A stretch of DNA of 64,000 nucleotides from Tepidimonas charontis (GTDB lineage: Bacteria > Pseudomonadota > Gammaproteobacteria > Burkholderiales > Burkholderiaceae_C), in NCBI RefSeq assembly GCF_007556685.1, contig NZ_VJON01000001.1, forward strand, positions 1 through 64,000. The letters are read 5' to 3'. The number at the start of each line of letters is the position of its first letter. The first letter of the stretch is position 1. Shown piece after piece: positions 7,891-16,806 of the stretch. The notes under the pieces were generated by a model. The model was not told the DNA's origin and made no database searches. It saw nothing but the letters and a program-made list of their open reading frames with translations. Made by a program: the position numbers and the translations under genes.

Positions 7891-9858
7891 GTGCAGGCAG
7901 AGGTCGAGTGGCTGCCCGATGGCACGCCACGCAGCGCTCGTTTCCGTGACATCTACCGCAGCCGCGGCGCCGACGGTCAGGGCGGTCTGGCGCAGGCGCG
8001 CTACGTGTTCTTGGCCGGCTGCGGTCTGTGGGCTGACGGCGGCAGCACGGCGTGGGCGGGCCAGGCGCGCTGGCATGTGCTGGAGAACGGCTTCGGCCTG
8101 GGCTTGAACGCGCTGGCCACCTGGCACGCCTGGCTGACGCAGCCCGCTGCGCCGCCCACGCTGTTTTACACCGCCACCGAGGCCTATCCCGCGTATGCCG
8201 ACGATGTGCGCCGCAGCGCAGCGCCTTTTGCAGCGCTGCAGCCGCTGGCGCAATGGCTGGCGGCGCGTTGGCACGGCTTGCTGCCTGGCGTGCATCGCTG
8301 GATCTGGCATGGCGCAGATAGCGTCGGCCAACCACGCACCCTGTATCTGACGCTGCTCATCGGCGAGGCCGCACACACCCTGCCCACGCTGGACGTCGCC
8401 GTCGATAGCGTCTTTTTGGACGGCTTCGACCCCGCCGCCAACCCGGCCATGTGGGCACCCGAGGTTTTGCGTGCGGTCGCGCGCCTGTGCCGACCGGGCA
8501 CCCGTGCGGCCACCTGGACGGTGGCACGCAGCGTGCGCGACACCTTGACGACTCTGGGCTTCGAGGTACGCAAGGCCCCTGGCCTGCCGCCCAAGCGCCA
8601 TTGCCTACGGGCCACATACGCCCCGCGCTGGAAGCCGCGCTCGGCGCTGCGCACGCCATCCTGGCCCGATGAAGCGCCGCGCCAAGCCATTGTCGTGGGG
8701 GCTGGGTTGGCGGGGGCTGCCAGTGCCTGGAGTCTGGCGCAGCGCGGCTGGCACGTGACGGTGCTCGATGCCGCCGACCACGTCGCTGCAGGGGCCTCGG
8801 GCTTGCCCGTCGGCCTGGTGGCGCCGCATGTCTCGCCCGACGACGCGCCGCTGTCGCGCTTGACGCGCGCGGGCGTTGCCGCCACCCTGCAGCGCGCTGC
8901 CGCACTGCTGGAGGTCGGCACCGATTGGGCCCCCAGCGGGGCGTTGGAGCACCGGGTGGATGGCAAGCGCGCCTTGCCGGCCACCGACGCTTGGCAGCAA
9001 CACGGGCGCGCCTGGAGCACCACAGCCGACGCCGCCCGACTGCGCGATGCCGGCCTACCACCCGACACCCCCGCGCTGTGGCATGCCTGTGCGGCGTGGC
9101 TGCGCCCGGCGCGGCTGGTCGCGGCGCAGCTGTCCCATCCTCGCATCACGGTGCACACCGGCGCGCGCGTGGAGGCGCTGCGGCGCGACCCCAGCGATGG
9201 CGCCTGGGAGGCGCTGGGGCGTGGCAGGCGGTGCTGGGCCCGCGCGCCCGTGCTGGTGCTGTGCGCGGGGTTTGATACGCACGCGGTGCTGGCCAGCACC
9301 GGAGCGGCGACCCTGCCGCTGCACGCCCTGCGCGGGCAAGTGGCGTGGGCCGCGCTGGCGAACCTGGACGCGCAGACGCGCGCGGCACTGCCGCCGTTTC
9401 CCGTCAATGGCCATGGCAGCCTGATCAGCGGTGTTCCTGGCGATGACGGGGCGCCCCTGTGGTGTATGGGTTCGACCTTCGTGCGCGGCGTCAACGACCG
9501 CACGCCCAATGTCGCTGAACATGCGGCCAACTGGGATAAATTGCACCGGTTGTTGCCCGCCACCGCCGAGGCGCTGCGCGCTGCCTGGCCCCATGCCCAG
9601 CGCTGGGCTGCGGTGCGCTGTACCGTCCCCGACCGGATGCCGGTGGTCGGTCCCGCGGATGCGACGCGCTGGCCGGGGTTGCATGTGCTCAGCGGTTTGG
9701 GCGCACGTGGGTTGACGCTGGCGGTGCTGTGCGGGGAGGTACTGGCCGCCGACCTGCACGGCGAGCCGTGGCCGCTGGAGCGCAGCTTGGCGCGGGCGCT
9801 GCAGGCCAGCCGCTGGCTGCACGCGCCAGCGACGACGCCTCTCCATCAGTCTCCGTAG
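7891..9858 (+). CDS. mnmC: Bifunctional tRNA U34 mnm5s2U biosynthesis protein MnmC
   Basis: Finishes the mnm5s2U wobble modification in tRNAs for Lys, Glu and others: the C-terminal FAD oxidase removes the carboxymethyl group of cmnm5s2U and the N-terminal SAM methyltransferase then methylates the product. The 655-residue protein contains 'VFLAGCGLWAD' and 'TATEAYP', then 'VDSVFLDGFDPAANPAMW' (the methyltransferase DGF-P-NP motif), and from about residue 266 an FAD fold 'AIVVGAGLAGAASAWSLAQ', 'GASGLPVGLVAPHVS', 'VRCTVPDRMPVVGP' and 'LGARGLTLAVLCGE'. The start is a GTG 9 nt after yggX. It ends convergently with phaC, overlapping it by 13 bp. Confidence 0.93.
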   Translation: MQAEVEWLPDGTPRSARFRDIYRSRGADGQGGLAQARYVFLAGCGLWADGGSTAWAGQARWHVLENGFGLGLNALATWHAWLTQPAAPPTLFYTATEAYPAYADDVRRSAAPFAALQPLAQWLAARWHGLLPGVHRWIWHGADSVGQPRTLYLTLLIGEAAHTLPTLDVAVDSVFLDGFDPAANPAMWAPEVLRAVARLCRPGTRAATWTVARSVRDTLTTLGFEVRKAPGLPPKRHCLRATYAPRWKPRSALRTPSWPDEAPRQAIVVGAGLAGAASAWSLAQRGWHVTVLDAADHVAAGASGLPVGLVAPHVSPDDAPLSRLTRAGVAATLQRAAALLEVGTDWAPSGALEHRVDGKRALPATDAWQQHGRAWSTTADAARLRDAGLPPDTPALWHACAAWLRPARLVAAQLSHPRITVHTGARVEALRRDPSDGAWEALGRGRRCWARAPVLVLCAGFDTHAVLASTGAATLPLHALRGQVAWAALANLDAQTRAALPPFPVNGHGSLISGVPGDDGAPLWCMGSTFVRGVNDRTPNVAEHAANWDKLHRLLPATAEALRAAWPHAQRWAAVRCTVPDRMPVVGPADATRWPGLHVLSGLGARGLTLAVLCGEVLAADLHGEPWPLERSLARALQASRWLHAPATTPLHQSP

Positions 9859-11900
9859 CGCACCTGCACATAACGCCCCGGCGCCGCCCCCAGCGCGGGG
9901 TGGACCGGCGGCGTGCGCGCCGGCACCTCGCCGCTGGAGTGGGCGCGCAACCACGCCTGCCATGACGGCCACCAACTGCCCTCCAGCCGCGGCGCCACCG
10001 CCAGCCACTCGTCGGGCGTGCGCCACGCTTCGTGCATACCGGTGGTCAGCAAATGGTGGTAGCGGCCGGCGTGCCCCGGCTCCGAAACGATGCCGGCGTT
10101 GTGGCCGCCGTTGGTCAACGCAAAAGTCACTTCGGCCGACACCAGCTGATGAATCTTGTAGACCGAGCGCCAGGGTGCCACATGGTCCTTCACGGTGCCG
10201 ACGGCAAACACCGGCACGCGGATGTCGCGCAACGCGATGGGCTGGCCCTCGAAACGGAAACGCCCCTCGGCCAAATCGTTGTTGAGGTAGCACTGGCGCA
10301 AGTACTGGCTGTGCATCACCGCCGGCAGGCGCGTCACGTCGGCGTTCCACGCCATCAGATCATTGCCGACCTCGTCTTCACCCAGCAACCAGCGCCGCGT
10401 CTGGCTCGACCAGACCAGCTCGCGCGAATGCAAGAATTGAAACGAGCCGGCCATCTGCTGCCCGGTCAAAAATCCGCGCGCCGCCATCATGTCTTCCAGC
10501 AGTCGCACCTGCTCTTCGTCGATCAAAATGCCCAGCTCGCCCGGCTCCTTGAAGTCCGTCTCAGCCGCCAGCAGCGTCAAACTGGCCAACAACCCCTTCA
10601 CCCCGGGGTTGTCGGTGGCTACGATCTGGCAGCCCAGGCGTGCATCTCCTCCGCCCAGCGCCGCCGCGGCAATGGCCGCAAATGTCCCGCCAAGGCAGTA
10701 GCCCATCAGATGCACCGGGACTTGGGTGGCGCAGTGCACGTATTCCAAGGCGGCCAGTACACCGTCGCGCACATAGTCGTCCATCCCCAGCAGCGCGTCG
10801 CCTTCGTCCGGGTTTTTCCACGACACGATATACACCGTGTACCCTTGCCCGACCAACCAGCGCACCAGCGAGTTGTGCGGCGACAGGTCCAGGATGTAGT
10901 ACTTCATGATGCACGAGGGGATGATCAACACCGGCTCGCGCTGCACCGTCGGGGTGGTCGGTGCATATTGCAACAGCTCGATGAGCGCGTTGCGCATCAC
11001 CACCTGCCCCGGCGTGGTAGCCAGCTTGCGCCCCGGCACGAGCTCGGGGTCGAAACGCGGCGGCGGCTGCAGGCCAAGGCGCCAACGTACATCCTCGATG
11101 ACCTGGCCCCACCCCTTCCATAGTGACTGCCCCCCGGTTTCGACGGCGCGCTGCAGCGCCTGCGGATTGCTCCACAGCACATTGCTGGGCGACCACATAT
11201 CCAGCCACTGCTGGCCATAAAAGCGCATTTGCTCTCGGCTGTGGGACTGCATGCCACGCAACGAGGCGGCCTGCTGCCACCACAGCTCGACCGCCTTGGC
11301 GGCGCCGGCCAACGCCCGCCATGGCCACCACTGCCAGGACGGATGGGTATAGCGCGGATCGCCTTGCAGTGCCTGCGCCAGTGCCGTCATTTCGGCAGTG
11401 GCCGCGGGTTCGGGTGACGGCGGCGCGTCGCGCAAGGTGCCTGCCGCCGCCAACGGCCCCTGTGCCGCCAGCGCGGCCGTCTGCGCCCAGGCGCGCAGCG
11501 CATCCGCCCACCAGGCCTGGGCATGCTGGGCGGCTTGGCGCGCCAGACGCCATTGCGTGCCGGGCGAGCTGCTCAGGTGCAGCCACCAGTCGGTGCCGGC
11601 AAGCGCCAGCGACAGGGGCGACACCCCGCTCCACAGCCGTGCCATCAACACCGTGGCCTGCTGGTCCAGTGCATCGTGCGGATCCGCTCGCCGCCGGGAT
11701 TGCGGCGCCCGTGGCTGCGGTGCTCGTGCCGCCGCCCCCCCCGACGGCGCAGAGGGTGGCGAGGCCGACGATGCCGCGGCAGTAGCCGCCAGCGCCGCCG
11801 ATCGAGCGCCCCGTACAGTGGAAGCGGCGCGCGACGACCGATCCGACTGCGTTGGCGCGCCAGCAACTGCGGCAGGTGTGACAGTGGAGCGAGAAGGCAT
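9846..11900 (-). CDS. phaC: Poly-3-hydroxyalkanoate synthase
   Basis: Polymerises 3-hydroxyacyl-CoA into PHA storage granules. The 684-residue product has an alpha/beta hydrolase core with the synthase lipase-like box 'GYCLGG' (nucleophile Cys at about residue 400), the catalytic Asp in 'GTVKDHVAPW' and the His in 'NGGHNAGIVSEPG'. Other family marks are 'VLIIPSCIMKYYILDLSPHNS', 'VSWKNPDE' and 'WNADVTRLPAVMHS'. The first ~85 residues are low-complexity Ala/Ser/Pro/Arg and may be disordered or partly untranslated; 11969 and codons inside the Ala-rich region are alternative starts, and none has a clear ribosome site. No phaA or phaB lies next to it, so which class it belongs to is inferred from the core only. 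Confidence 0.9.
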   Translation of the reverse strand: MPSRSTVTPAAVAGAPTQSDRSSRAASTVRGARSAALAATAAASSASPPSAPSGGAAARAPQPRAPQSRRRADPHDALDQQATVLMARLWSGVSPLSLALAGTDWWLHLSSSPGTQWRLARQAAQHAQAWWADALRAWAQTAALAAQGPLAAAGTLRDAPPSPEPAATAEMTALAQALQGDPRYTHPSWQWWPWRALAGAAKAVELWWQQAASLRGMQSHSREQMRFYGQQWLDMWSPSNVLWSNPQALQRAVETGGQSLWKGWGQVIEDVRWRLGLQPPPRFDPELVPGRKLATTPGQVVMRNALIELLQYAPTTPTVQREPVLIIPSCIMKYYILDLSPHNSLVRWLVGQGYTVYIVSWKNPDEGDALLGMDDYVRDGVLAALEYVHCATQVPVHLMGYCLGGTFAAIAAAALGGGDARLGCQIVATDNPGVKGLLASLTLLAAETDFKEPGELGILIDEEQVRLLEDMMAARGFLTGQQMAGSFQFLHSRELVWSSQTRRWLLGEDEVGNDLMAWNADVTRLPAVMHSQYLRQCYLNNDLAEGRFRFEGQPIALRDIRVPVFAVGTVKDHVAPWRSVYKIHQLVSAEVTFALTNGGHNAGIVSEPGHAGRYHHLLTTGMHEAWRTPDEWLAVAPRLEGSWWPSWQAWLRAHSSGEVPARTPPVHPALGAAPGRYVQVRYGD

Positions 11901-12070
11901 GACAGTGATGGCCCGAGTCGATGATGTATCAACGATAACCACATGACAGGCACGAATGAGGTGACGCACATCAAGGGCGCCGCCTGCACATGGACCTACA
12001 ATTCAAACTCTTTTCGGCGGCAACTGCGCGCCGCGCGGCGCCGTCCGGCGTCACCTTTGACCCTTGCGCC

Positions 12071-12400
12071 ATGACACACGTCGTAACCGAAGCCTGCATC
12101 GCCTGCAAGTACACCGACTGCGTCGATGTCTGTCCCGTCGATTGTTTTCGGGAGGGGCCGAATTTTTTGGCCATCGACCCGGATGAGTGTATCGACTGCG
12201 CCGTCTGCATCCCGGAGTGTCCGGTCGGCGCCATCTACGCCGAAGAAGACGTACCGCGCGACCAGCAGCACATGATCGCGCTCAACGCCGAGCTGGCCAA
12301 GCTGCCAACCTGGAAAAGCATCACCAAGCGTAAGGCGCCGCTGCCCGACGCCGACCTGTACAAGGACAAGACCGGCAAGCTGGCGCTGCTCAAGCGCTGA
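12071..12400 (+). CDS. fdxA: 7Fe ferredoxin FdxA
   Basis: Soluble electron carrier with one 3Fe-4S and one 4Fe-4S cluster. The 109-residue product begins '[17 protein letters not shown]' and shows both cluster motifs, CxxCxxxxCxxxCP (with the family's spaced Cys) and '[16 protein letters not shown]', followed by the long C-terminal tail ('[15 protein letters not shown]') of this subfamily. The start at 12071 matches FdxA proteins exactly; 27 extra codons upstream are not conserved. A -10-like TACAAT lies at about 11996. It sits 59 bp before a ferredoxin/flavodoxin NADP reductase on the same strand, a sensible redox pair. Confidence 0.95.
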   Translation: MTHVVTEACIACKYTDCVDVCPVDCFREGPNFLAIDPDECIDCAVCIPECPVGAIYAEEDVPRDQQHMIALNAELAKLPTWKSITKRKAPLPDADLYKDKTGKLALLKR

Positions 12401-12459
12401 AACGGCCCCCACACGTGCTGCCGTCTGCCGGGCGTCGGCGCCTCTACTCGGGCTGGGCA

Positions 12460-13527
12460 ATGAACGCCATTCGAACCGATGCCATCGTGATCGGCGCTGG
12501 GCCGGTGGGGCTGTATCAAGCATTCCAGCTCGGCCTGCAGGAAGTGCGCGTGCACGTCGTCGATGCGCTGCCGTACGCTGGTGGACAGTGCACCGCACTC
12601 TACCCCACCAAGCCGATCTACGATTTGCCCGGCATCGTGGCCTGTGATGGCGCCTCCCTCACCGAGCGGCTGCTGCGCCAGTTGCAACCGCTGCAGGTGC
12701 CGCTGCATCTGGGGCAGGTGGTGACGCAGCTACAGCGGCGCGCCGATACGGCCAACGGTGGCGCCGCTCCACCCGGCGATCCCCGGTTTCGGCTGCAGAC
12801 CAGCGCCGGGCTGGTGTTCGAATGCGACGCCATCGTGATCGCCGCAGGCGCGGGCGCCTTTCTCCCCCGCAAGGTGCCGCTGGTCGATTTGTCGCCGTGG
12901 GAAGGCGACCAGGTCCGCTACGACGAGGTCAGTCCGGAGGTATGGGCGGGCCACAACGTCGTGGTGCTGGGCGGCACGGCCAGCGCTGCCGAGTGTGCGC
13001 TGCAAATCGCCGAAGGCGGAGCCGCTCACGTCACCCTGGTGCACCGCACCGACCGCTTCGACATCGACGCCGCGCTGGATGAGCGATTGCAATCGGCCAT
13101 CGGCGCTGGGTGGATTCGCTTGGCCCTGGGTCAGCCCATCGGCGCCATTGCAGGTGACGATGGACGCTTGCAGGCGCTGGAAATCGCCACCGCCGATGAT
13201 CAGCGCCGAGCCGTCCCGCTGGATCTGCTGCTGCCCCGACTGGGTCTGAGCCCGCAGCTCGGCCCCATCGCCGAGTGGGGTCTGGCCCTGCAGCGCAAGC
13301 ATCTGCCCGTCGACACCGAGCGCTTTGCGACCTCGGAACCCGGCATCTTTGCCGTCGGCGACGTCAATACCTACCCGGGCAAACGCAAGCTCATCGTCTG
13401 CGGCTTTCACGAGGCCACGCTGGCCGCCTTCGCGGTGGCGCAGTGGCTGCGCCCGAACGAGCGCATCGTGCTCGAGTACACCACCACCAGCACGCGGCTG
13501 CAGCGCCTGCTTGGCGTGGCGCGCTGA
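12460..13527 (+). CDS. Ferredoxin-NADP+ reductase, thioredoxin-reductase-like type
   Basis: FAD/NADPH enzyme of the TrxR-like (YumC-type) FNR family, probably reducing the neighbouring ferredoxin FdxA. The 355-residue product has an N-terminal FAD motif 'AIVIGAGPVGLYQAFQLG', 'YAGGQCTALYPTKPIYDLPG', an NADPH-binding motif 'VVVLGGTASAAECALQIAEG', and the late FAD-binding segment 'GIFAVGDVNTYPGKRKLI'. It lacks the CxxC redox pair of true thioredoxin reductases, as expected. The start at 12460 places the FAD motif at the usual distance. It ends convergently with thiD (66 bp gap). Confidence 0.9.
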   Translation: MNAIRTDAIVIGAGPVGLYQAFQLGLQEVRVHVVDALPYAGGQCTALYPTKPIYDLPGIVACDGASLTERLLRQLQPLQVPLHLGQVVTQLQRRADTANGGAAPPGDPRFRLQTSAGLVFECDAIVIAAGAGAFLPRKVPLVDLSPWEGDQVRYDEVSPEVWAGHNVVVLGGTASAAECALQIAEGGAAHVTLVHRTDRFDIDAALDERLQSAIGAGWIRLALGQPIGAIAGDDGRLQALEIATADDQRRAVPLDLLLPRLGLSPQLGPIAEWGLALQRKHLPVDTERFATSEPGIFAVGDVNTYPGKRKLIVCGFHEATLAAFAVAQWLRPNERIVLEYTTTSTRLQRLLGVAR

Positions 13528-13593
13528 AGCGATCGACACCCGCCCCCAGGGCCGGGCTTCAGACCCTCCCCCGCGCCGGGCCGCCCCCAAGGA

Positions 13594-14475
13594 CTAGGAG
13601 CCCGGGGATGAGGCGTCCAAGACGTGCATGGGCACCGGCGCGTAGCCGTGGTTCAGCGGCCCGCTGCCTTGGCCGGTGCGCACATGCGCACCCGCCGCCA
13701 GCGCGCCGCGCACCCAAGCGTGCGCCGACTGCACCGCCTCCTCCAGCGTCTGTCCCAAGGCCAGATAGGCGGCAATGGCTGACGACAGCGTGCAACCCGT
13801 TCCATGCACGTTGTCGCTGCGGATGCGCTCCCCCGTCAAGCGGATCCAGAATGCGGCTGGCTCGCCACGCACGGCCAGCAGGTCGGTGATGCGATCCCCC
13901 ACCAAATGCCCGCCTTTGAGCAGCACGGCCGGCGCCCCCATTTGCAACAAATCGGCGGCGGCGGCTTCCAGCTCGTCTTCGGCGCTCAGCGGCCGCCCCA
14001 GCAACAGGGCCGCCTCATCCAGATTGGGCGTGACCAGCGTGGCGCGTGGAAACAGCTCCGCCACCAGGCGCTGCACCGTCGGCGGCTCGATCAGCGTGTC
14101 GCCACTGGTGGCCACCATCACCGGGTCCAGCACCACATTGGGCAAGCGGTAGGTGTCGATCGCCCAGGCCACCGCCTCGACGATATCGGGCGCATGCAGC
14201 ATGCCGATCTTGACCGCATCCACCCCGATATCCTCGGCCACGGTGGCGATTTGCTCCTTCAAAAACGCGGCCGGCACGGGGTGGATGGCGCGCACGCCCA
14301 GCGTATTCTGGGCCGTCAGCGCCGTGATCGCCGTCATACCGTAACAGCCCAAGGCGGCCACGGTTTTCAGGTCGGCCTGGATGCCGGCACCACCACCCGA
14401 GTCGCTGCCCGCAATGGACAACACCCGGGCATAGCGGCGCAGCGGCGGATGAGCGAGGTCGTTGAGCGTTGACAT
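13594..14475 (-). CDS. thiD: Hydroxymethylpyrimidine/phosphomethylpyrimidine kinase
   Basis: Phosphorylates HMP to HMP-P and then HMP-PP, the pyrimidine half of thiamine. The 293-residue ribokinase-fold protein has 'VLSIAGSDSGGGAGIQADLKT' at the N-terminus (split here: SIAGSDSGGGAGIQADLK), 'GCYGMTAITALTAQNT', 'KIGML', 'LDPVMVATSGD', 'TPNLDEAALL' and the catalytic-anion-hole segment 'NVHGTGCTLSSAIAA'. It is divergent from thiO, which starts only 84 bp away, so both probably share a control region. The ATG lies 7 nt after a -10-like GATAAT. Confidence 0.95.
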   Translation of the reverse strand: MSTLNDLAHPPLRRYARVLSIAGSDSGGGAGIQADLKTVAALGCYGMTAITALTAQNTLGVRAIHPVPAAFLKEQIATVAEDIGVDAVKIGMLHAPDIVEAVAWAIDTYRLPNVVLDPVMVATSGDTLIEPPTVQRLVAELFPRATLVTPNLDEAALLLGRPLSAEDELEAAAADLLQMGAPAVLLKGGHLVGDRITDLLAVRGEPAAFWIRLTGERIRSDNVHGTGCTLSSAIAAYLALGQTLEEAVQSAHAWVRGALAAGAHVRTGQGSGPLNHGYAPVPMHVLDASSPGS

Positions 14476-14482
14476 GGATCAG

Positions 14483-14488
14483 ATTATC
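14483..14488 (-). promoter_or_regulatory. -10-like element (GATAAT) of thiD
   Basis: GATAAT on the minus strand ends 7 nt before the thiD ATG, leaving room only for a leaderless transcript. No THI-box (TPP riboswitch) can fit between it and the start, and none was seen in the 84 bp thiD-thiO gap. Confidence 0.45.
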
Positions 14489-14559
14489 CGTCGGTACCGC
14501 GCGGTTGTGTGGCCCCAGAGGCGGCAGACGCGGTGTCTGTCAGGTACGATCACACCACC

Positions 14560-15708
14560 ATGTCCGATCGCGAACCCGTGCTCATTTTGGGCGCTGGCCT
14601 GATGGGTCGGCTGCTGGCCTTTTCGCTGGCGCGTCGCGGCCACTCGGTGCGTGTGCTCGATGCCGCCGCCGACGCGCAACAGGCCGGTGGCGCCGCACGC
14701 GTGGCCGCCGCCATGCTGGCTCCGCTGGCCGAATCCGCCGTCACCGAGCCCAATGTCGTGGCCATGGGCCGCTATGCACTGCCGCGCTGGCGTACCCTGT
14801 GTGCCGAGCTGGCCGCGCCGGTTTTCTTTCAGCAGAATGGCACCCTGATCCTGTGGCACCGTCAAGACGCGCGCGAAGCGCAGCGCTTCGAGGCGCTACT
14901 GCGCACCACCGTCACGCGCCTGCCCGAGCTGCCCGCACCACAGGCAGTGGACGCTGCCGGCCTGGCCACGTTGGAGCCGGCGGTAGCCGGGCGTTTTGCC
15001 CATGCGCTGTACCTACCCGAAGAGGGTCAACTCGACAACCGGGCGCTGCTCGATGCCCTCTTGACGACCCTGCACACCCTGGATGTGACGGTGCAATGGG
15101 GTACGAACGCCACGCTGGATGAGGCCCTGCGCTGGCAGCGTGCACACCCCGATGGCTGGGTACTGGACTGCCGCGGGCTGGGGGCACGCGCCGACTGGCC
15201 AGCCGATACGAACCCGGGCGCCGGCCCCCTGCGCGGCGTGCGCGGCGAAGTCGTGCGCTTGTATGCGCCCGACGTGACCCTGCAGCGCCCCACCCGGCTG
15301 CTGCACCCGCGCTACCCCATCTACATCGCACCCAAACCGAACCACCTGTTCGTCATCGGCGCCACCGAAATCGAATCCGACGACCGCTCCCCGGCAAGCG
15401 TGCGCTCGACCCTGGAGCTGCTCAGCGCCGCCTATGCGGTGCATCCCGGCTTTGCCGAGGCGCGCATCCTCGAACTCAACACCGAGTGCCGCCCGACGCT
15501 GCCCGATAACCTGCCCACAGTGCGCGAGTCGGCCCCGCGCGTGTTGCACATCAACGGTCTGTACCGGCACGGCTTCCTCATCGCGCCGGCGGTGCACGAC
15601 GCCGTGCTGGAGTACCTGAGCTCGGGCGCCACCACCTTGGCCACCCAGCTGGGACTGCGCTTCGTGCCGTACGACACGAAACACCGTCTTGCCACGGCCC
15701 TATCCTGA
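14560..15708 (+). CDS. thiO: Glycine oxidase ThiO-like FAD-dependent oxidoreductase
   Basis: Oxidises glycine to the dehydroglycine used with ThiS and ThiG to build the thiazole ring. The 382-residue protein opens with the FAD Rossmann motif 'VLILGAGLMGRLLAFSLA', continues with 'GGAARVAAAMLAPLAE', and has the typical DAAO-fold segments 'LDCRGLGAR', 'LRGVRGEVVRLYAP', 'YIAPKPNHLFVIGATE' and 'INGLYRHGFLIAPAVHDAV'. Its place at the head of thiO-thiS-thiG-thiE supports ThiO over other DAO-family functions. The upstream -10-like TACGAT lies 9 nt from the ATG. The gap to thiS is 38 nt. Confidence 0.92.
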   Translation: MSDREPVLILGAGLMGRLLAFSLARRGHSVRVLDAAADAQQAGGAARVAAAMLAPLAESAVTEPNVVAMGRYALPRWRTLCAELAAPVFFQQNGTLILWHRQDAREAQRFEALLRTTVTRLPELPAPQAVDAAGLATLEPAVAGRFAHALYLPEEGQLDNRALLDALLTTLHTLDVTVQWGTNATLDEALRWQRAHPDGWVLDCRGLGARADWPADTNPGAGPLRGVRGEVVRLYAPDVTLQRPTRLLHPRYPIYIAPKPNHLFVIGATEIESDDRSPASVRSTLELLSAAYAVHPGFAEARILELNTECRPTLPDNLPTVRESAPRVLHINGLYRHGFLIAPAVHDAVLEYLSSGATTLATQLGLRFVPYDTKHRLATALS

Positions 15709-15746
15709 TGCGCTCCCGCATCACCCTTGCCCGCTTCTGACCCGCC

Positions 15747-15956
15747 ATGCAGGTGTTCATCAACGCCCAGCCACACCAACTGGCCGACGGCGCCACCGTG
15801 GCCGATGCCGTCGCCGCCCTGCGCCCGGACGCCGGTGCCAACGCACCCTTTGCCGTGGCGCTGAACCTGCAGTTCGTGCCGCGGGCACAATACGCCCAAA
15901 CTCCGCTGCACGACGGCGATCGCCTCGAAATCATCACCCCCGTCGTCGGGGGCTGA
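15747..15956 (+). CDS. thiS: Sulfur carrier protein ThiS
   Basis: Ubiquitin-fold sulfur carrier, thiocarboxylated on its C-terminal glycine and used by ThiG. It is 69 residues long and ends 'EIITPVVGG', with the required Gly-Gly terminus. It begins 'MQVFINAQPHQLADGATV'. thiG starts 6 nt after its stop. The adenylating partner ThiF is not in this window. Confidence 0.95.
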   Translation: MQVFINAQPHQLADGATVADAVAALRPDAGANAPFAVALNLQFVPRAQYAQTPLHDGDRLEIITPVVGG

Positions 15957-15962
15957 TCGACC

Positions 15963-16781
15963 ATGACCACCGCTGCTGCCTCCACGCTTGCCGACGCCGA
16001 CCCCCTGCGGCTGTATGACCAGACCTTTGCCAGCCGCCTGATGCTGGGCACCGCGCGCTATCCGTCACCCGCGGTGCTGGAGCGCGCCGTCCAACGAGCG
16101 CAGCCGTGCATGCTCACGGCATCGCTGCGGCGCCACGGCGCACTGGGGGCCGATGCCAGCCACGGTTTCTGGGCCTTGTTGCAGCGCCTGGGCGTGCCGG
16201 TGCTGCCCAACACCGCCGGCTGCCACAGCGTACAAGAGGCCATCACCACGGCCGAGATGGCCCGCGAAGTCTTTGGCACCGACTGGATCAAGCTGGAATT
16301 GATCGGCGACGACTACACCCTGCAGCCCGACACCCTGCAACTGCCGGTGGCCGCCGACTTGCTGATCAAGCGCGGCTTCAAGGTCCTGCCGTACTGCACC
16401 GACGACCTGGTGGTGTGCCAGCGGCTGCTGGACGTCGGCTGCCAGGCCGTCATGCCCTGGGCCGCACCCATCGGCACTGGCTTGGGGCCGGTCAACCCGC
16501 ATGCGCTGCGCACGCTGCGCGAGCGGCTGGAGGTACCGCTGATCGTGGACGCCGGTCTGGGTTTGCCCTCACACGCCTGTCAAGTGATGGAGTGGGGGTT
16601 CGACGCCGTGCTGCTCAACACCGCCGTGGCCCTGGCGCAAGACCCGGTGGCCATGGCGGGAGCGTTTGCCGACGCCGTCGCCGCCGGGCGCGCCGCCTAC
16701 CGGGCCGGGGCCATCGCGCCGCAGGCTGCCGCCCAGCCGAGCACGCCGGTGCTGGGCACGCCCTTCTGGCACCAGAGCTAA
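15963..16781 (+). CDS. thiG: Thiazole synthase
   Basis: TIM-barrel enzyme joining deoxyxylulose 5-phosphate, dehydroglycine and ThiS-carried sulfur into thiazole phosphate. The 272-residue product has '[11 protein letters not shown]', '[20 protein letters not shown]', '[16 protein letters not shown]' (with the Schiff-base Lys), '[15 protein letters not shown]', '[12 protein letters not shown]' and '[12 protein letters not shown]'. Length is normal. It is the third gene of the tightly packed thiO-S-G-E run. Confidence 0.97.
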   Translation: MTTAAASTLADADPLRLYDQTFASRLMLGTARYPSPAVLERAVQRAQPCMLTASLRRHGALGADASHGFWALLQRLGVPVLPNTAGCHSVQEAITTAEMAREVFGTDWIKLELIGDDYTLQPDTLQLPVAADLLIKRGFKVLPYCTDDLVVCQRLLDVGCQAVMPWAAPIGTGLGPVNPHALRTLRERLEVPLIVDAGLGLPSHACQVMEWGFDAVLLNTAVALAQDPVAMAGAFADAVAAGRAAYRAGAIAPQAAAQPSTPVLGTPFWHQS

Positions 16782-16806
16782 TCCCCCCACGATTCCCCGA
16801 TTGGTG

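Noticed and set aside
14476-14559. Possible TPP riboswitch (THI box) for the thiamine genes
   Set aside because: The divergent gap is only 84 bp, contains no recognisable THI-box consensus, and the likely -10 of thiD sits too close to its ATG.
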